Shown here piece by piece: positions 1 to 10,117 of a stretch of 64,000 bases of DNA. The stretch's first letter is position 1. Every line of letters starts with the position of its first letter. The translations under genes were made by a program, and so were the position numbers. The notes below the pieces were generated by a model. The model was not told the origin of the DNA, searched no databases, and worked only from the letters and a program-made list of their open reading frames with translations. Origin of the DNA: Ignavibacteriales bacterium (GTDB lineage: Bacteria; Bacteroidota; Ignavibacteria; UBA10030; SZUA-254); the NCBI GenBank assembly GCA_016218025.1, contig JACRFD010000050.1:1-64000 (forward strand), given 5' to 3'.

Positions 1-174
1 TCGTTCTTGTATCTCATGGAGGTACTCTTGCCTTGATCCGTTGCTCATCATAATCGGTCCTTTTCTTGGGTTACATAAATTATGAGGCAACGACTTCTTT
101 TTCAATATCCTTCGGTTACCTTTTTTATAGGGCAACTCGTCGAATCGAATATCAAATAAAGGGAATTGTACAAT
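1..174. other. Left edge: possible 3' end of an upstream gene plus leader of the efflux operon
   Basis: No complete gene fits here. In the third plus frame, bases 3-53 read VLVSHGGTLALIRCSS and then a stop. The VSHGG word is reminiscent of the second catalytic histidine motif of histidine phosphatases, but sixteen residues are too few to name a gene and the C-terminus would be unusually abrupt. The rest up to 174 is the leader of the efflux genes, with an AAAGGG ribosome-binding-like sequence at about 158-163. Confidence 0.25.
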
Positions 175-1224
175 ATGGAAAATAAGAAATATTTGTTTAT
201 CGCGTTGTTAATTTTAGCTGCTGTAATTGCTATACTTTTTTATAATAAATCCCGCAATGAAATAATATCGCAAAGCGATATTTTAACTACGGTACCGGTT
301 ACCGTCAAGCAGGTTACAAAGCAAAAACTGAGCGAGGAGAAAACACTTATAGGGATAATTTCGGCAAACAATGATATTGCAATCATCTCGGAAACTCAGG
401 GCAAGGTTGTTGGGGTTGATGCAGAAATCGGACAATATTTAAACAGCGGTTCGTTGATCGTCAGAATAGACGATGAACTTAAGAAAGTAAATTATCTTAC
501 CGCAGAGACAAATTATGAAAAGGCAAAAAAGGATCTGGAAAGGTTTGAATCGCTTTATAAACAAAATTCTGCAACCGACCAACAGCTTGAGGGAACAAGG
601 CTGGGCCTCAAATCGGCTGAAGCACAGTACATTGTTGCGAAACGTCAATATAACGACACAAAAATAACCTCTCCGATTTCAGGCGTACTAACATCCAGGC
701 CTGTTGATGTTGGTATGTATGTTGCATCCGGAATGGTTGTGGCGAATGTTATTGATATTTCCACTTTAAAAGTGAAGACTAATGTTCCAGAGCAAGATGT
801 GTTTAATTTAAAAGTCGGACAAAAAATGAATGTTCAAACCGACATTTATCCCGGTGTACTATTTCATGGAATCATAAAATCAATAAGTTCAAAAGCAGAT
901 GAAGCACACACATATCCCGTTGAAATAGTTTTCAGTAATTCTAAAACTCATCCTCTAAAAGCAGGAATGTTCGGCAGGATAAATTACACTTCACATGAGA
1001 CAAAAAATATGCTCACCGTTCCCCGCGAAGCTCTGATTGGAAGCGCAAAATCTCCAAAAGTATTTATAGTTGAAAATGGTATTGCAAGATTGCGCGAAAT
1101 TGTAATTGCAACTGAAAGCGGAATTTCATTAGCAATTTCAGCAGGACTAAAAGAAGGAGAAACCGTTGTTGTAAACGGACAGAACAATCTGAAAGACAGC
1201 GTCGAAGTAACGGTTTTGAAGTAA
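175..1224 (+). CDS. RND efflux periplasmic adaptor (membrane-fusion protein)
   Basis: Periplasmic adaptor that would link an inner-membrane RND pump to an outer-membrane channel. The 349-residue protein has one N-terminal membrane anchor (about residues 6-23) and no lipobox. A biotinyl-lipoyl-like half follows (about 65-95, around GKVVGVDAEIGQYL), then a short helical hairpin, the second lipoyl half (about 160-190), a beta-barrel segment and a C-terminal membrane-proximal domain. I chose the ATG at 175, because the upstream in-frame TTG at 166 sits too close to the AAAGGG sequence. The permease gene starts 24 nt downstream, so the two are probably co-transcribed. No TolC gene is visible on this side, so the channel may lie upstream or be shared with the second pump at 47.9-53.5 kb. 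The substrate cannot be inferred. Confidence 0.9.
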   Translation: MENKKYLFIALLILAAVIAILFYNKSRNEIISQSDILTTVPVTVKQVTKQKLSEEKTLIGIISANNDIAIISETQGKVVGVDAEIGQYLNSGSLIVRIDDELKKVNYLTAETNYEKAKKDLERFESLYKQNSATDQQLEGTRLGLKSAEAQYIVAKRQYNDTKITSPISGVLTSRPVDVGMYVASGMVVANVIDISTLKVKTNVPEQDVFNLKVGQKMNVQTDIYPGVLFHGIIKSISSKADEAHTYPVEIVFSNSKTHPLKAGMFGRINYTSHETKNMLTVPREALIGSAKSPKVFIVENGIARLREIVIATESGISLAISAGLKEGETVVVNGQNNLKDSVEVTVLK

Positions 1225-1248
1225 TTAAAGATATCGGAGAATATTTAA

Positions 1249-4200
1249 ATGACCATAACGGAATTATCGATTAAACGTCCAACTTTAGTAATCGTAGTCT
1301 TTACATTTTTAATAGTGCTTGGACTTTTTTCTTTCAATCAATTGAAATATGAATTACTTCCTAAAATAACTCCTCCATGGCTGACGGTAATAACAATTTA
1401 TCCGGGTGCCTCACCGTATGAGGTTGAAACATCTGTGACGAAGCTTTTAGAAGAAGCGGTTTCCGGAATAGACAAGGTCTCTGCCGTTTATGCAACATCT
1501 TCGGAGGGTGTTTCTATTGTGTCGCTGGAATTCAGCATGACCGCGAGTATAAACATAGCTTTACAGGATGTTCAAAGAAAAGTCAATGAAGTAACAGCCC
1601 AGTTGCCCGCCGGCGCGAAAATACCGACAATAACAAAATTTGCTTTCGATGAATTGCCTGTGTTGAGAATGGGTGTAACCTCAAATCTTCCCTCGAGGGA
1701 TTTTTACCAACTCTTAAAAGACAGAATTCAACCACGTCTATCCAAACTCTCCGGGGTTGGACAGATTACACTTGTTGGTGGTAATGAGCGTGAAATCTGC
1801 GTCAACATCGATCCGCAAAAATTACGTTCTTATAATTTATCTTTGTCCGGAGTTACTCAAATTATCAAAGCATCCAATCTCGATTTTCCGACAGGCAAAG
1901 TAAAGGGGGACGAGATGCAGTATATTGTTCGACTTGCCGGAAAATTATCAAAAGTTGATGATCTAAAGGAACTCGTTATTGGACAATCTAAACAGGGCGG
2001 CGATATTTATTTGAATGACATTGCTGAGGTTGAAGATGGAAAAAAAGATTATACACAGCTTAGCAGAGTGAACGGAAGATCGTCGGTCGGAGTTCTGGTA
2101 CAAAAACAGGGCGAAGCAAATACCGTTGATGTGAGTCAGACCGTGCATAACGAGTTGAAGAAATTAGAAGATGATTTTAAAAATATTAGTTTAAAATTCA
2201 CTATTGCACAGGACGGCTCTACCTTTACAGCCGATGCCGCAAATGCGGTTAAACACGATTTAGAGTTAGCCGTTATTTTTGTGGCTATCGTTATGCTTGC
2301 CTTCCTGCATAGCATCAGGAACTCATTGATAGTTATGGTTGCAATACCCACATCGCTCATCACAACATTTATTGCAATTTATGCATTCGGATTTTCACTA
2401 AACCTAATGACACTGCTTGGACTTTCGCTTGTTATTGGCATTCTCGTAGACGACTCGATAGTTGTTTTGGAAAATATTTACCGGCATCTGGAGCGTGGTG
2501 ATGATAAAATCAATGCTTCTATCCTAGGTAGAAACGAGATCGGTTTTGCGGCGCTGTCCATAACATTGGTTGACGTTGTTGTCTTTGTTCCTCTTACATT
2601 AGTGTCTGGAATCGTCGGAAATATTTTGCGTGAATTTTCATTAGTTGTGGTTTGTTCCACGCTGGTAAGTCTTTTCGTATCGTTCACCGTAACACCGATG
2701 CTCGCATCGCGGTTTGCGAAACTTGAGAGATTGACGAGAAAGTCTCTCCTCGGAAAATTTGCGGTTGGTTTTGAAGATCAATTTAAAAAACTCGAAATCC
2801 GTTACGATAAAATTCTTCGGTGGGCAATTCAGAACAAAGGAAAAGTTTTTGGAATAACAACCATGCTTTTTATTCTTTCGGTTGCATTGATACCTCTTGG
2901 ATTTATAGGCGCTGAATTTATGACGCCGGTTGACAGAGGAGAATTCACCGTCACACTCGAAATGCAGCCGGGCAACACCCTCGAGCAAACAAATTACACT
3001 ACAATGGGTGTTGAAAAATTTATTGCAGGAATACCTGAAGTTCAAAGAACCTTTACTAATGTCGGTGTTTCAACGGAAGGATTTGTCGGACAGTCTTCAA
3101 ATAATGTTTCTGAAATTAACGTGTCGTTGATTCCAAAAGAGAAAAGAAATCGTGTTACCAGAGAAATTACAAGTGAGATACGGAAATATATTTCAAAAAT
3201 TCCCGGAGTTCGTGGACGTGTCAGCGATATCGGTTTGTTCGGAACGGCAAATCAATCACCCATTCAGGTGGTTGTCGGCAGCCCGAGCTATGAAGACGCA
3301 AGACATGGTGCTGATATAATGCTTGAACTCATTAAAAGTGTTCGCGGCACAACCGATGTGAGATTATCTTCAGAAGAAGGCAAACCAGAAACTCGGATAG
3401 ATATAGACCGCGGGAAAATGTCGGACCTTGGTTTAACTCTCGCCGAAGTCGGTCAAACCCTCCGAATAGCATACAGCGGAGACGACGATTCACGGTTCCG
3501 CGAAGGAGCGAATGAATATCCGATAAGAATTGTTCTTGATCAATTCGACAGATCGAAGAAAGAAGATGTTGAGAATTTCTCATTTATTAATCGGAAAGGT
3601 CAAACAATCCAGCTAAAACAATTTGCTGTTGTTTCTTTAAGTACCGGACCGACAAAGCTGCAGAGGCAGGACAGGAATTATTCTGTAATAGTATCTGCTA
3701 ATGCAATCGGTAGGGCATCGGGTGATATTGCGAGCGACATCAAAGCAAAAGTAGCCAAGCAAGGTTTGCCTCCAAATGTAGATTTAACCTATCTTGGCGA
3801 TGAAAAAAATCGTGCAGAGGGCTTTGGAAATTTAGGCATTGCTTTTATGGCTGCAATACTATTTGTTTATTTGATAATGGTGGCTTTGTTCGATTCATTC
3901 TTATATCCTTTCATTGTGTTATTCTCAATTCCGGTTGCAATGATCGGTGCATTGCTTGCGCTCGCTTTAACAAACAAAGCATTGAGCATCTTTACAATTT
4001 TAGGAATAATAATGTTGATTGGATTGGTAAGTAAAAATGCGATTCTCCTTGTCGATCGCACCAACCAGATGCGCCGCGAGAAAAAAATGAGCGTAACCGA
4101 AGCATTGATCGAGGCGGGGAATACCCGTTTGCGACCTATCTTAATGACAACCGCATCTATGATTGTTGCCATGTTTCCAATTGCTGTCAGTTTAAGTTCC

Positions 4201-4407
4201 GGATCTGAATGGAAATCTGCTCTTGCGTGGGCGTTGATCGGAGGTTTGACCAGCTCATTATTGCTGACATTGGTGCTTGTACCTGTAGTTTATATTAAAT
4301 TAGATAGATGGAGAGATACAGTTCCTGTTTTTGTGTTAAATATGATTCATTCAATATTTAAGATAAAAAAGAACCTTCCGCAAAATAATGAGAGTATTGT
4401 GTTATAA
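1249..4407 (+). CDS. RND (AcrB/HAE1-like) efflux permease
   Basis: Inner-membrane proton-driven RND transporter of 1052 residues, the usual length of AcrB/MdtB-type pumps. The N-terminus is the typical first membrane helix (ELSIKRPTLVIVVFTFLIVL). The proton-relay pair in transmembrane helix 4 is present as D401-D402 in GILVDDSIVVLENIYRH. Two large periplasmic porter loops (about 35-335 and 560-865) flank two six-helix bundles. The DD pair and the hydrophobic-type sequence favour the multidrug class over the heavy-metal CzcA class, but the substrate is unknown. It pairs with the adaptor 24 nt upstream and is followed by a terminator-like hairpin at 4424. The second RND permease in the window (49230-52391) has the same architecture but clearly different sequence, so they are not a recent duplication. 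Confidence 0.93.
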   Translation: MTITELSIKRPTLVIVVFTFLIVLGLFSFNQLKYELLPKITPPWLTVITIYPGASPYEVETSVTKLLEEAVSGIDKVSAVYATSSEGVSIVSLEFSMTASINIALQDVQRKVNEVTAQLPAGAKIPTITKFAFDELPVLRMGVTSNLPSRDFYQLLKDRIQPRLSKLSGVGQITLVGGNEREICVNIDPQKLRSYNLSLSGVTQIIKASNLDFPTGKVKGDEMQYIVRLAGKLSKVDDLKELVIGQSKQGGDIYLNDIAEVEDGKKDYTQLSRVNGRSSVGVLVQKQGEANTVDVSQTVHNELKKLEDDFKNISLKFTIAQDGSTFTADAANAVKHDLELAVIFVAIVMLAFLHSIRNSLIVMVAIPTSLITTFIAIYAFGFSLNLMTLLGLSLVIGILVDDSIVVLENIYRHLERGDDKINASILGRNEIGFAALSITLVDVVVFVPLTLVSGIVGNILREFSLVVVCSTLVSLFVSFTVTPMLASRFAKLERLTRKSLLGKFAVGFEDQFKKLEIRYDKILRWAIQNKGKVFGITTMLFILSVALIPLGFIGAEFMTPVDRGEFTVTLEMQPGNTLEQTNYTTMGVEKFIAGIPEVQRTFTNVGVSTEGFVGQSSNNVSEINVSLIPKEKRNRVTREITSEIRKYISKIPGVRGRVSDIGLFGTANQSPIQVVVGSPSYEDARHGADIMLELIKSVRGTTDVRLSSEEGKPETRIDIDRGKMSDLGLTLAEVGQTLRIAYSGDDDSRFREGANEYPIRIVLDQFDRSKKEDVENFSFINRKGQTIQLKQFAVVSLSTGPTKLQRQDRNYSVIVSANAIGRASGDIASDIKAKVAKQGLPPNVDLTYLGDEKNRAEGFGNLGIAFMAAILFVYLIMVALFDSFLYPFIVLFSIPVAMIGALLALALTNKALSIFTILGIIMLIGLVSKNAILLVDRTNQMRREKKMSVTEALIEAGNTRLRPILMTTASMIVAMFPIAVSLSSGSEWKSALAWALIGGLTSSLLLTLVLVPVVYIKLDRWRDTVPVFVLNMIHSIFKIKKNLPQNNESIVL

Positions 4408-4423
4408 AAAAATATTTAACATG

Positions 4424-4470
4424 CCTCCATCTCTTAAAATAAACTTTATTGCTGAGATGGAGGTGCTTTT
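4424..4470 (+). terminator. Rho-independent-like terminator after the RND permease
   Basis: Perfect 10-bp inverted repeat, CCTCCATCTC (4424-4433) and GAGATGGAGG (4454-4463), with a 20-nt AT-rich loop and a TTTT run at 4467-4470. It lies just after the permease stop, as expected for the end of the efflux operon. Confidence 0.6.
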
Positions 4471-4719
4471 ATTAATCAATATCTCTGTAAGTATTCCGAT
4501 GCTTACCTTAATTCCCAATCATATTTGCAAAGCAGCAAAACTCAGATAATCCCACTTTTCATTGAATTTTGAAGATAATTCCTGTGCCTGATCTAAAAAA
4601 GGTGATATAGTTCACTCGTCAATAAAATATATATTCTACATTTATTAATATAAAACCTCGGATTATTAAATGTTTTTCAATTTCAGTTTCAGAAAAAACG
4701 TATAAATGGAGTCATTACC
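4471..4719. other. Intergenic region before the giant surface protein
   Basis: AT-rich spacer with no credible reading frame. It presumably carries the promoter of the surface-protein gene, but I found neither a clear TTG-N20-TAnnTTTG nor a -24/-12 element. A weak GGAG (4707-4710) precedes the ATG at 4720. Confidence 0.4.
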
Positions 4720-7700
4720 ATGAAGAAAAAAATACTGTTTAATTTATTTAGACAATTAATTTTATTGGGCTCAATTGGATTTCAAACTTTAACAGCGCAA
4801 ACAAATGTTGGTGTTGGTCAAACTTATACAACTTTAAGCGCCGCTTACAATGCTATTAATTCCGGTGCACTCGTGGGGGATGTACGATTAATAATAACTT
4901 CCGATCTGAATGAAACTTCTTCTGCAATTCTGTATGCAAGCGGAACAGGAAGTTCAAATTATACTTCGGTTACAATTAAACCGGATGGACCAACTGAAAG
5001 ATTGGTTTCGGGAAACGTTGCCGCTCCCCTTATCAATTTTAACGGAGCTGACAATGTAACTATAGACGGTAGGTTTTCCGGGAGCGGGATGTATCTTCGC
5101 TTCAATAATCTTAACGCGACCAATCCGGCAATTAGATTTATAAACGATGCTTCGAACAACTCGATTAACTACACTTATGTCGAGGGAATGAACACGTCAA
5201 CTTCATCGGGAGTGGTTGTCATATCAAACACATCTGGGACAACAGGTAACGATAACATAATAATCGACAATTGTCATGTCCTCAACAGCAGCGGCGGAAA
5301 TCCGTACAATGCTATTTATATCGACGGGACATTGGGAGCTGAGAACGATAATCTGACCTTCAGTAATTCGAGAATATACGGTTTCACAAATTATGGAATT
5401 AATTTCAGATCGTCTGCATATTTGGGTGGAAACTACACGATAAGCAACAATCATTTTTATTGTCCGTTTGTTTCAGATCAGAATCAGTATTCAATATTTT
5501 CAGTCAACAATAATAATACCGGACACAGCTTCACAATTTCAGGAAACTACATCGGTGGAAATTCTGAAAACGCGGGAGGGACTTGGATAAAATCAGGCGG
5601 CCATTTTTTCGGGATTTACCTCAACGCAGGAATAGGTGGTGTAGCTTCATCGATTCAGGGAAATATTATTAAAAATGTTCTATGGACATCGGGCTATGGT
5701 GATTTACGGCCCATATATGTAACCGGCGCTAACGCTGATTACGACATCGGAAATATTACCGGAAATATTATAGACAGTTTAGCAAATGCACCAACTATTA
5801 TTTCGTGTCGAGTTTCAGGCATCTACAGCGATGCAGATAGAGTTGGTGGTGCTGTGAGAATTATGAACAATTCGATCGGCAATATTACAGATAATTCCTC
5901 CCATGTTAATTCGGGTACGCGTGGAATTTACCAAAATGGAAGTTTAACTTTATATACAATAGAAAATAATTCTGTACATAATTTAACCACTTATTCTTCT
6001 TTGCGAACTTCCGGTATGGTTGGTATCATGACGAGTTCACCCCTGCAAAGCGGTTCAACTATTTCTCGTAATGTTGTATATAATTTATTCCAGAATAATT
6101 CCGGCGCCGATACGCTTGACGCATCTGGAATTCAGTCGAGCGGTACATCGGGCGGATCGCTTATTGTGGACAGAAATAAAATTTATAACATTCAACTCGC
6201 AAACTTCAACCCCGGTTCAACAATTTATGGAATCCAAATAGCATCAGGTTTTGGAGATTACATCAACAATATGGTGAGTTTGGGATCGGGTGAGAGTGGC
6301 AATTACAATATCGCCGGAATTTACAAGCCGGCTGGTAGCAGCAACTTTTATTATAACACTATTAATGTTGAAGGAATTGTTGATTCTGGCGGGAGTAATT
6401 CTGCCGCTTTTTTTCGTGAGTACAACGGCATTAATATTTTGAAAAATAATATTTTCTACAACACTCGTTCGGGTGGAACGGGCAAGCACCCGGCAATTGT
6501 AGTTAATAATACATCAAATCTAACAAGCGACTATAATCTGTTTTATACATCGGACCCAAATACTTTGGGAAGTTTCGATGGAGGCACCACAGCCAGTGCA
6601 TTTGCAGAATGGAAATCCGGATCAGGTTTAGATGCAAATTCTATGAACGTTCCGGTAACTTTTACAAACAGTGTGAGCGGAGACCTGCACCTTGCAGGCT
6701 CCTCCGTGGGTGATAACAATCTATCGGGAACACCGTTAACGGGAGATACAACAGATTACGATGGCGAGATTCGCTCCTCCACGCGTCCATACGTTGGAGC
6801 AGACGAAAATAAAACATTTAACTTATCTGATTGGAAAATCACAAGTTCAGTAATTGGAAGCGGATCAATATCTCCGCTGGGCGAGATATTTATTGCAAGA
6901 GGCGACACTCAAAGTTATATAATTACTCCGGCAGCGTATTACCATATTGATAGTGTTATTGTAGATGGATTGAATGCCGGGAAAGTGGCAACATATACTT
7001 TTAATAATGTCATTGCAAATCATACAATAACGGCTTACTTTTCCATAGATCTTCTCACAATAACAGCATCGGTTAACGGGAGTGGCGCTATTAATCCAAC
7101 AGGTTCTGTTTTAGCGCCATACGGTAGTAACAGAGCTTTTTCGTTTGAACCGAGCTTGGGATATCATATTGATAGTTTATTGGTTGATGGTGTTAAAAAA
7201 GACTCAGCATTATCTTATACGTTTTATAATGTTGTCGTTAATCATACCATCAAAGCGTATTTCTCGATTAATGTTTTCACGGTAACAACATCGGTCTCTG
7301 GCAACGGAACGATAGCTCCAAGCGGAACAGTAAATGTAAGTTATGGAACCGATCGTCAGTTTGGAATAACTCCCGGTACAGGTTACCATTTGGATAGTTT
7401 GTTGGTTGATGATGTTCACTCCGATTCAATTACAAGTTATACGTTTAGAAATGTTATTGCCAATCATATTTTGGCGGCACATTTTTCAATCAATGTATAT
7501 ACAATAACATCATCCGTGATTGGCAATGGAACAATAACACCATCCGGAACAATGAATTTAAATTACGGTTCTAATCAACGCTTCACATATACACCGGAAA
7601 TTGGATATCATTTAGACAGCGTTCTGGTAGATGGTGAAAAAGTAGATTCAACAGCCGGCTATACTTTTGCAAACATTATTTCAAATCATTCTATCGTTAC

Positions 7701-9957
7701 TCATTTTTCTTTGAATGAATATCATATTATTTCTTCTGCGGCGGGTAACGGAACAATTTTGCCGAGCGGAATAATAACCGTTAATCATGGCGCAGACCAA
7801 TCGTTTTCAATTCTCCCCGGAGTGGGATACCACGCCGATTCCCTTGTTGTGGATGGCGGCCGCGTTGATTCTCTACTGAGCTACACCTTCTATAATATTT
7901 CAGCCGACCACTCAGTGATGGCATATTTTTCAATTGATAAATTTACGATAAATTCGTCTGCGGGTATGGGTGGAAATATTAATCCGCCGGGCAGCATAAT
8001 TGTAAATTACGGAACAGATCAAACATTCACATTCAGTTCCAACTTTGGTTACAAATTCGACAGCCTGCTTGTTGACAACCTGCATGTAGATTCGGCAGAG
8101 AGTTATACTTTTTATAATGTAAATTCGAATCATGATATTATTGCATATTTTTCAAAAATATTATATGCCATCACTACAGACACCAAAGGAAATGGAAATA
8201 TTTCACCTTCAGGTATCGTGACAATTCCATATGGTACAGACCAAAGATTTGATTTTTATCCTGAACTGGGTTATCATATCGATTCGATTTTTGTTGATGG
8301 GCTTTTTGTTGATTCATTAAACGGTTACACGTTTTATAATCTATCGGATAATCATTCTATTTCCGTTCATTTTGTATTGAATGTTTATAAAATTATTTCT
8401 CAAAAAATCGGCGAAGGCACAATAATTCCTTTCGATACAACATTTGTCAATTACGGAGAAAATCAAAAATATGAAATAACTCCGGCTGAGGGATATAATC
8501 TTGATACACTTTGGGTGGATGGAACGCCGGTTGATTCAACAACAAGTTACACATTCACAAATGTAATCTCAGATCATTTGATTGTAGCAAAATTTGCAAT
8601 CCGGTCATTTACAATTGAAGCAACTGCCGGCATGAATGGTACGATCACACCTGATGGAATTATTCCGGTGAATTTCGGTGCAGCCATCCAGTTCACTATA
8701 ACTCCCAACGAAGGGTATCATCTTGATAGTTTAATTGTTGATGGTGGGCGGGTTGATTCAACGTTCAGTTACACATTCGCTCTTGTTACAACCAATCATA
8801 AAATATCGGCATATTTTTCAATCAACGTTTACACTGTTTCTGCTTTATCTGGGGAGAACGGAACGATATCACCAAGCGGTGATATTCCATTAACTCATGG
8901 TGCAAATCAACGATTTATTTTCGCTCCAGTTTCAGGATATCATGTTGACACTGTGCTAGTTGACGGTTCTATCGTTGATTCGACTGCGGGCTACACCTTC
9001 TATAATGTAACATCCAATCATATTATTGAAGTAAAGTTTGCAATTACACTTAACCCGTTACCTCTTATCACCCGGATTGTGCCTTCAAACGGTTATAGGG
9101 GTGATGTATTAACCGTGCAGTTAATAGGAAGTAATTTTATTCCTGATAAAAGCACGATTAACACCGAAGCTGGCATGAATGTAGATTCGATTATTTATTC
9201 TGGCAATGATACTATTTCTGCTAAAATATCTATCGAATCGAATGCGGTATTGGGGGTAAAAAACATTTCCGTCTCCAATCCTGCCCCAGGCGGCGGCACG
9301 TCGTTAAGTCTGCCATTCAATATTATAAACCATAAACCGATTGCGTTTAATTTAATTTCTCCCTCTAACTCATCTACTATTATTCTACCCTATGGTAAAC
9401 CGATAGATTTTTCTTGGAACCATTCCACCGATTTGGATACAGAAGATTCCATTCTCTACACAATAAGCATCAGAGGCGTGGAACTAGATACGTCCGTGAG
9501 CGGTATCAGCGATAACTTCATCAGTATGGATATAGAAGCGAAGCTTCAGATGCATCAAAATTATTACTGGTGGATAACCGCAACGGATGGATATGATGTT
9601 GTTGTTTGTGCAGATACATTTTCCTTCTTCACAGATTTTGGTGACGGTGTGAAAGATGTCGGATTTGGCATACCTGAAAAATTTGCGATGTATCAGAATT
9701 ATCCGAATCCGTTTAATCCTACGACAACAATCCGTTTCGATCTTCCTGTAAGTTCAACAATTTCGATTAAGGTTTACAATATAATCGGTAATGAAGTAGA
9801 AACTATTCTTTTAAATCAAAGGTTGGAGCCGGGTGTGAAGGAAATTCAATTTAATTCATCGAATTATCCGTCCGGTGCATATTTCTATAGATTAACTGCG
9901 ATCGATGAGAAGGGAAACTACTTTACAACGGTAAAGAGGATGGTGTTGTTAAAGTAG
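4720..9957 (+). CDS. Giant T9SS-sorted surface protein: beta-helix, ten InlB-B-like repeats, IPT/TIG-like domain
   Basis: Predicted secreted cell-surface protein of 1745 residues. A signal peptide (about 1-27, ending LTAQ) is followed by a Thr/Asn/Gly-rich right-handed beta-helix region (about 30-650) with recurrent NNI, SGN and GI words. Ten tandem repeats of about 74 residues occupy 704-1443, each with the frame GNGTI.PSG....YG..Q.F...P..GYH.DSLLVDG..VDS..SYTF.N...NH.I.A.FS; these resemble the bacterial InlB B-repeat-like family. An IPT/TIG-like domain (about 1447-1535) and a fibronectin-like segment (about 1540-1640) follow. The last ~90 residues are a T9SS type A sorting domain (YQNYPNPFNPTTTI to RMVLLK). 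The repeats probably form a stalk and the beta-helix a binding or polysaccharide-active head; no enzymatic motif was recognised. It is a single gene between terminator-like hairpins. Confidence 0.85.
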   Translation: MKKKILFNLFRQLILLGSIGFQTLTAQTNVGVGQTYTTLSAAYNAINSGALVGDVRLIITSDLNETSSAILYASGTGSSNYTSVTIKPDGPTERLVSGNVAAPLINFNGADNVTIDGRFSGSGMYLRFNNLNATNPAIRFINDASNNSINYTYVEGMNTSTSSGVVVISNTSGTTGNDNIIIDNCHVLNSSGGNPYNAIYIDGTLGAENDNLTFSNSRIYGFTNYGINFRSSAYLGGNYTISNNHFYCPFVSDQNQYSIFSVNNNNTGHSFTISGNYIGGNSENAGGTWIKSGGHFFGIYLNAGIGGVASSIQGNIIKNVLWTSGYGDLRPIYVTGANADYDIGNITGNIIDSLANAPTIISCRVSGIYSDADRVGGAVRIMNNSIGNITDNSSHVNSGTRGIYQNGSLTLYTIENNSVHNLTTYSSLRTSGMVGIMTSSPLQSGSTISRNVVYNLFQNNSGADTLDASGIQSSGTSGGSLIVDRNKIYNIQLANFNPGSTIYGIQIASGFGDYINNMVSLGSGESGNYNIAGIYKPAGSSNFYYNTINVEGIVDSGGSNSAAFFREYNGINILKNNIFYNTRSGGTGKHPAIVVNNTSNLTSDYNLFYTSDPNTLGSFDGGTTASAFAEWKSGSGLDANSMNVPVTFTNSVSGDLHLAGSSVGDNNLSGTPLTGDTTDYDGEIRSSTRPYVGADENKTFNLSDWKITSSVIGSGSISPLGEIFIARGDTQSYIITPAAYYHIDSVIVDGLNAGKVATYTFNNVIANHTITAYFSIDLLTITASVNGSGAINPTGSVLAPYGSNRAFSFEPSLGYHIDSLLVDGVKKDSALSYTFYNVVVNHTIKAYFSINVFTVTTSVSGNGTIAPSGTVNVSYGTDRQFGITPGTGYHLDSLLVDDVHSDSITSYTFRNVIANHILAAHFSINVYTITSSVIGNGTITPSGTMNLNYGSNQRFTYTPEIGYHLDSVLVDGEKVDSTAGYTFANIISNHSIVTHFSLNEYHIISSAAGNGTILPSGIITVNHGADQSFSILPGVGYHADSLVVDGGRVDSLLSYTFYNISADHSVMAYFSIDKFTINSSAGMGGNINPPGSIIVNYGTDQTFTFSSNFGYKFDSLLVDNLHVDSAESYTFYNVNSNHDIIAYFSKILYAITTDTKGNGNISPSGIVTIPYGTDQRFDFYPELGYHIDSIFVDGLFVDSLNGYTFYNLSDNHSISVHFVLNVYKIISQKIGEGTIIPFDTTFVNYGENQKYEITPAEGYNLDTLWVDGTPVDSTTSYTFTNVISDHLIVAKFAIRSFTIEATAGMNGTITPDGIIPVNFGAAIQFTITPNEGYHLDSLIVDGGRVDSTFSYTFALVTTNHKISAYFSINVYTVSALSGENGTISPSGDIPLTHGANQRFIFAPVSGYHVDTVLVDGSIVDSTAGYTFYNVTSNHIIEVKFAITLNPLPLITRIVPSNGYRGDVLTVQLIGSNFIPDKSTINTEAGMNVDSIIYSGNDTISAKISIESNAVLGVKNISVSNPAPGGGTSLSLPFNIINHKPIAFNLISPSNSSTIILPYGKPIDFSWNHSTDLDTEDSILYTISIRGVELDTSVSGISDNFISMDIEAKLQMHQNYYWWITATDGYDVVVCADTFSFFTDFGDGVKDVGFGIPEKFAMYQNYPNPFNPTTTIRFDLPVSSTISIKVYNIIGNEVETILLNQRLEPGVKEIQFNSSNYPSGAYFYRLTAIDEKGNYFTTVKRMVLLK
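6829..9048 (+). repeat. Ten tandem 222-nt (74-residue) coding repeats
   Basis: In-frame tandem units of about 222 nt in the surface-protein gene, beginning at the aspartate of DWKITSS. Each unit carries GYH.DS, VDG and SYTF..V..NH words. The units are diverged at DNA level, which argues for old duplication under selection rather than recent expansion. Confidence 0.85.
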
Positions 9958-10001
9958 TAAGTTTTCAATTAAAAAGTCAAAAGTAAAAAATAGTAATTCA
10001 G

Positions 10002-10043
10002 AACTCCGATTTTCTTTCACAAGGGAATCGGAGTTTTGCTTTT
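10002..10043 (+). terminator. Terminator after the giant surface protein
   Basis: Perfect 10-bp inverted repeat AACTCCGATT (10002-10011) and AATCGGAGTT (10026-10035) with a 14-nt loop, followed by T-rich sequence (TTTTGCTTTT). It ends the plus-strand gene about 45 nt after its stop. Confidence 0.7.
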
Positions 10044-10064
10044 ATCTCCAACGAACTCCCAACT

Positions 10065-10093
10065 CCCGCCTGCGTCCTGCGGACTTCGGCGGG
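10065..10093. repeat. GC-rich REP-like palindrome
   Basis: Nested hairpin: outer stem CCCGCC (10065-10070) with GGCGGG (10088-10093), inner stem GTCC (10074-10077) with GGAC (10081-10084), a TGC apex and a small TGC/TTC internal loop. It lies between two convergent genes and is much GC-richer than its surroundings, like dispersed REP-type palindromes. No second copy was found in this window by eye. Confidence 0.55.
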
Positions 10094-10117
10094 CAGGCAC
10101 ATCACATGTCTCAACAA

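Noticed and set aside
3..53. C-terminus of a histidine phosphatase (VSHGG)
   Set aside because: Only sixteen residues are visible and they end sooner than expected after the motif; noted in the left-edge entry but not called as a gene.
6829..9048. Regular repeats suggesting a CRISPR array
   Set aside because: The 222-nt period is in frame, the units are diverged, and they encode a protein repeat; no identical short repeats with spacers occur.
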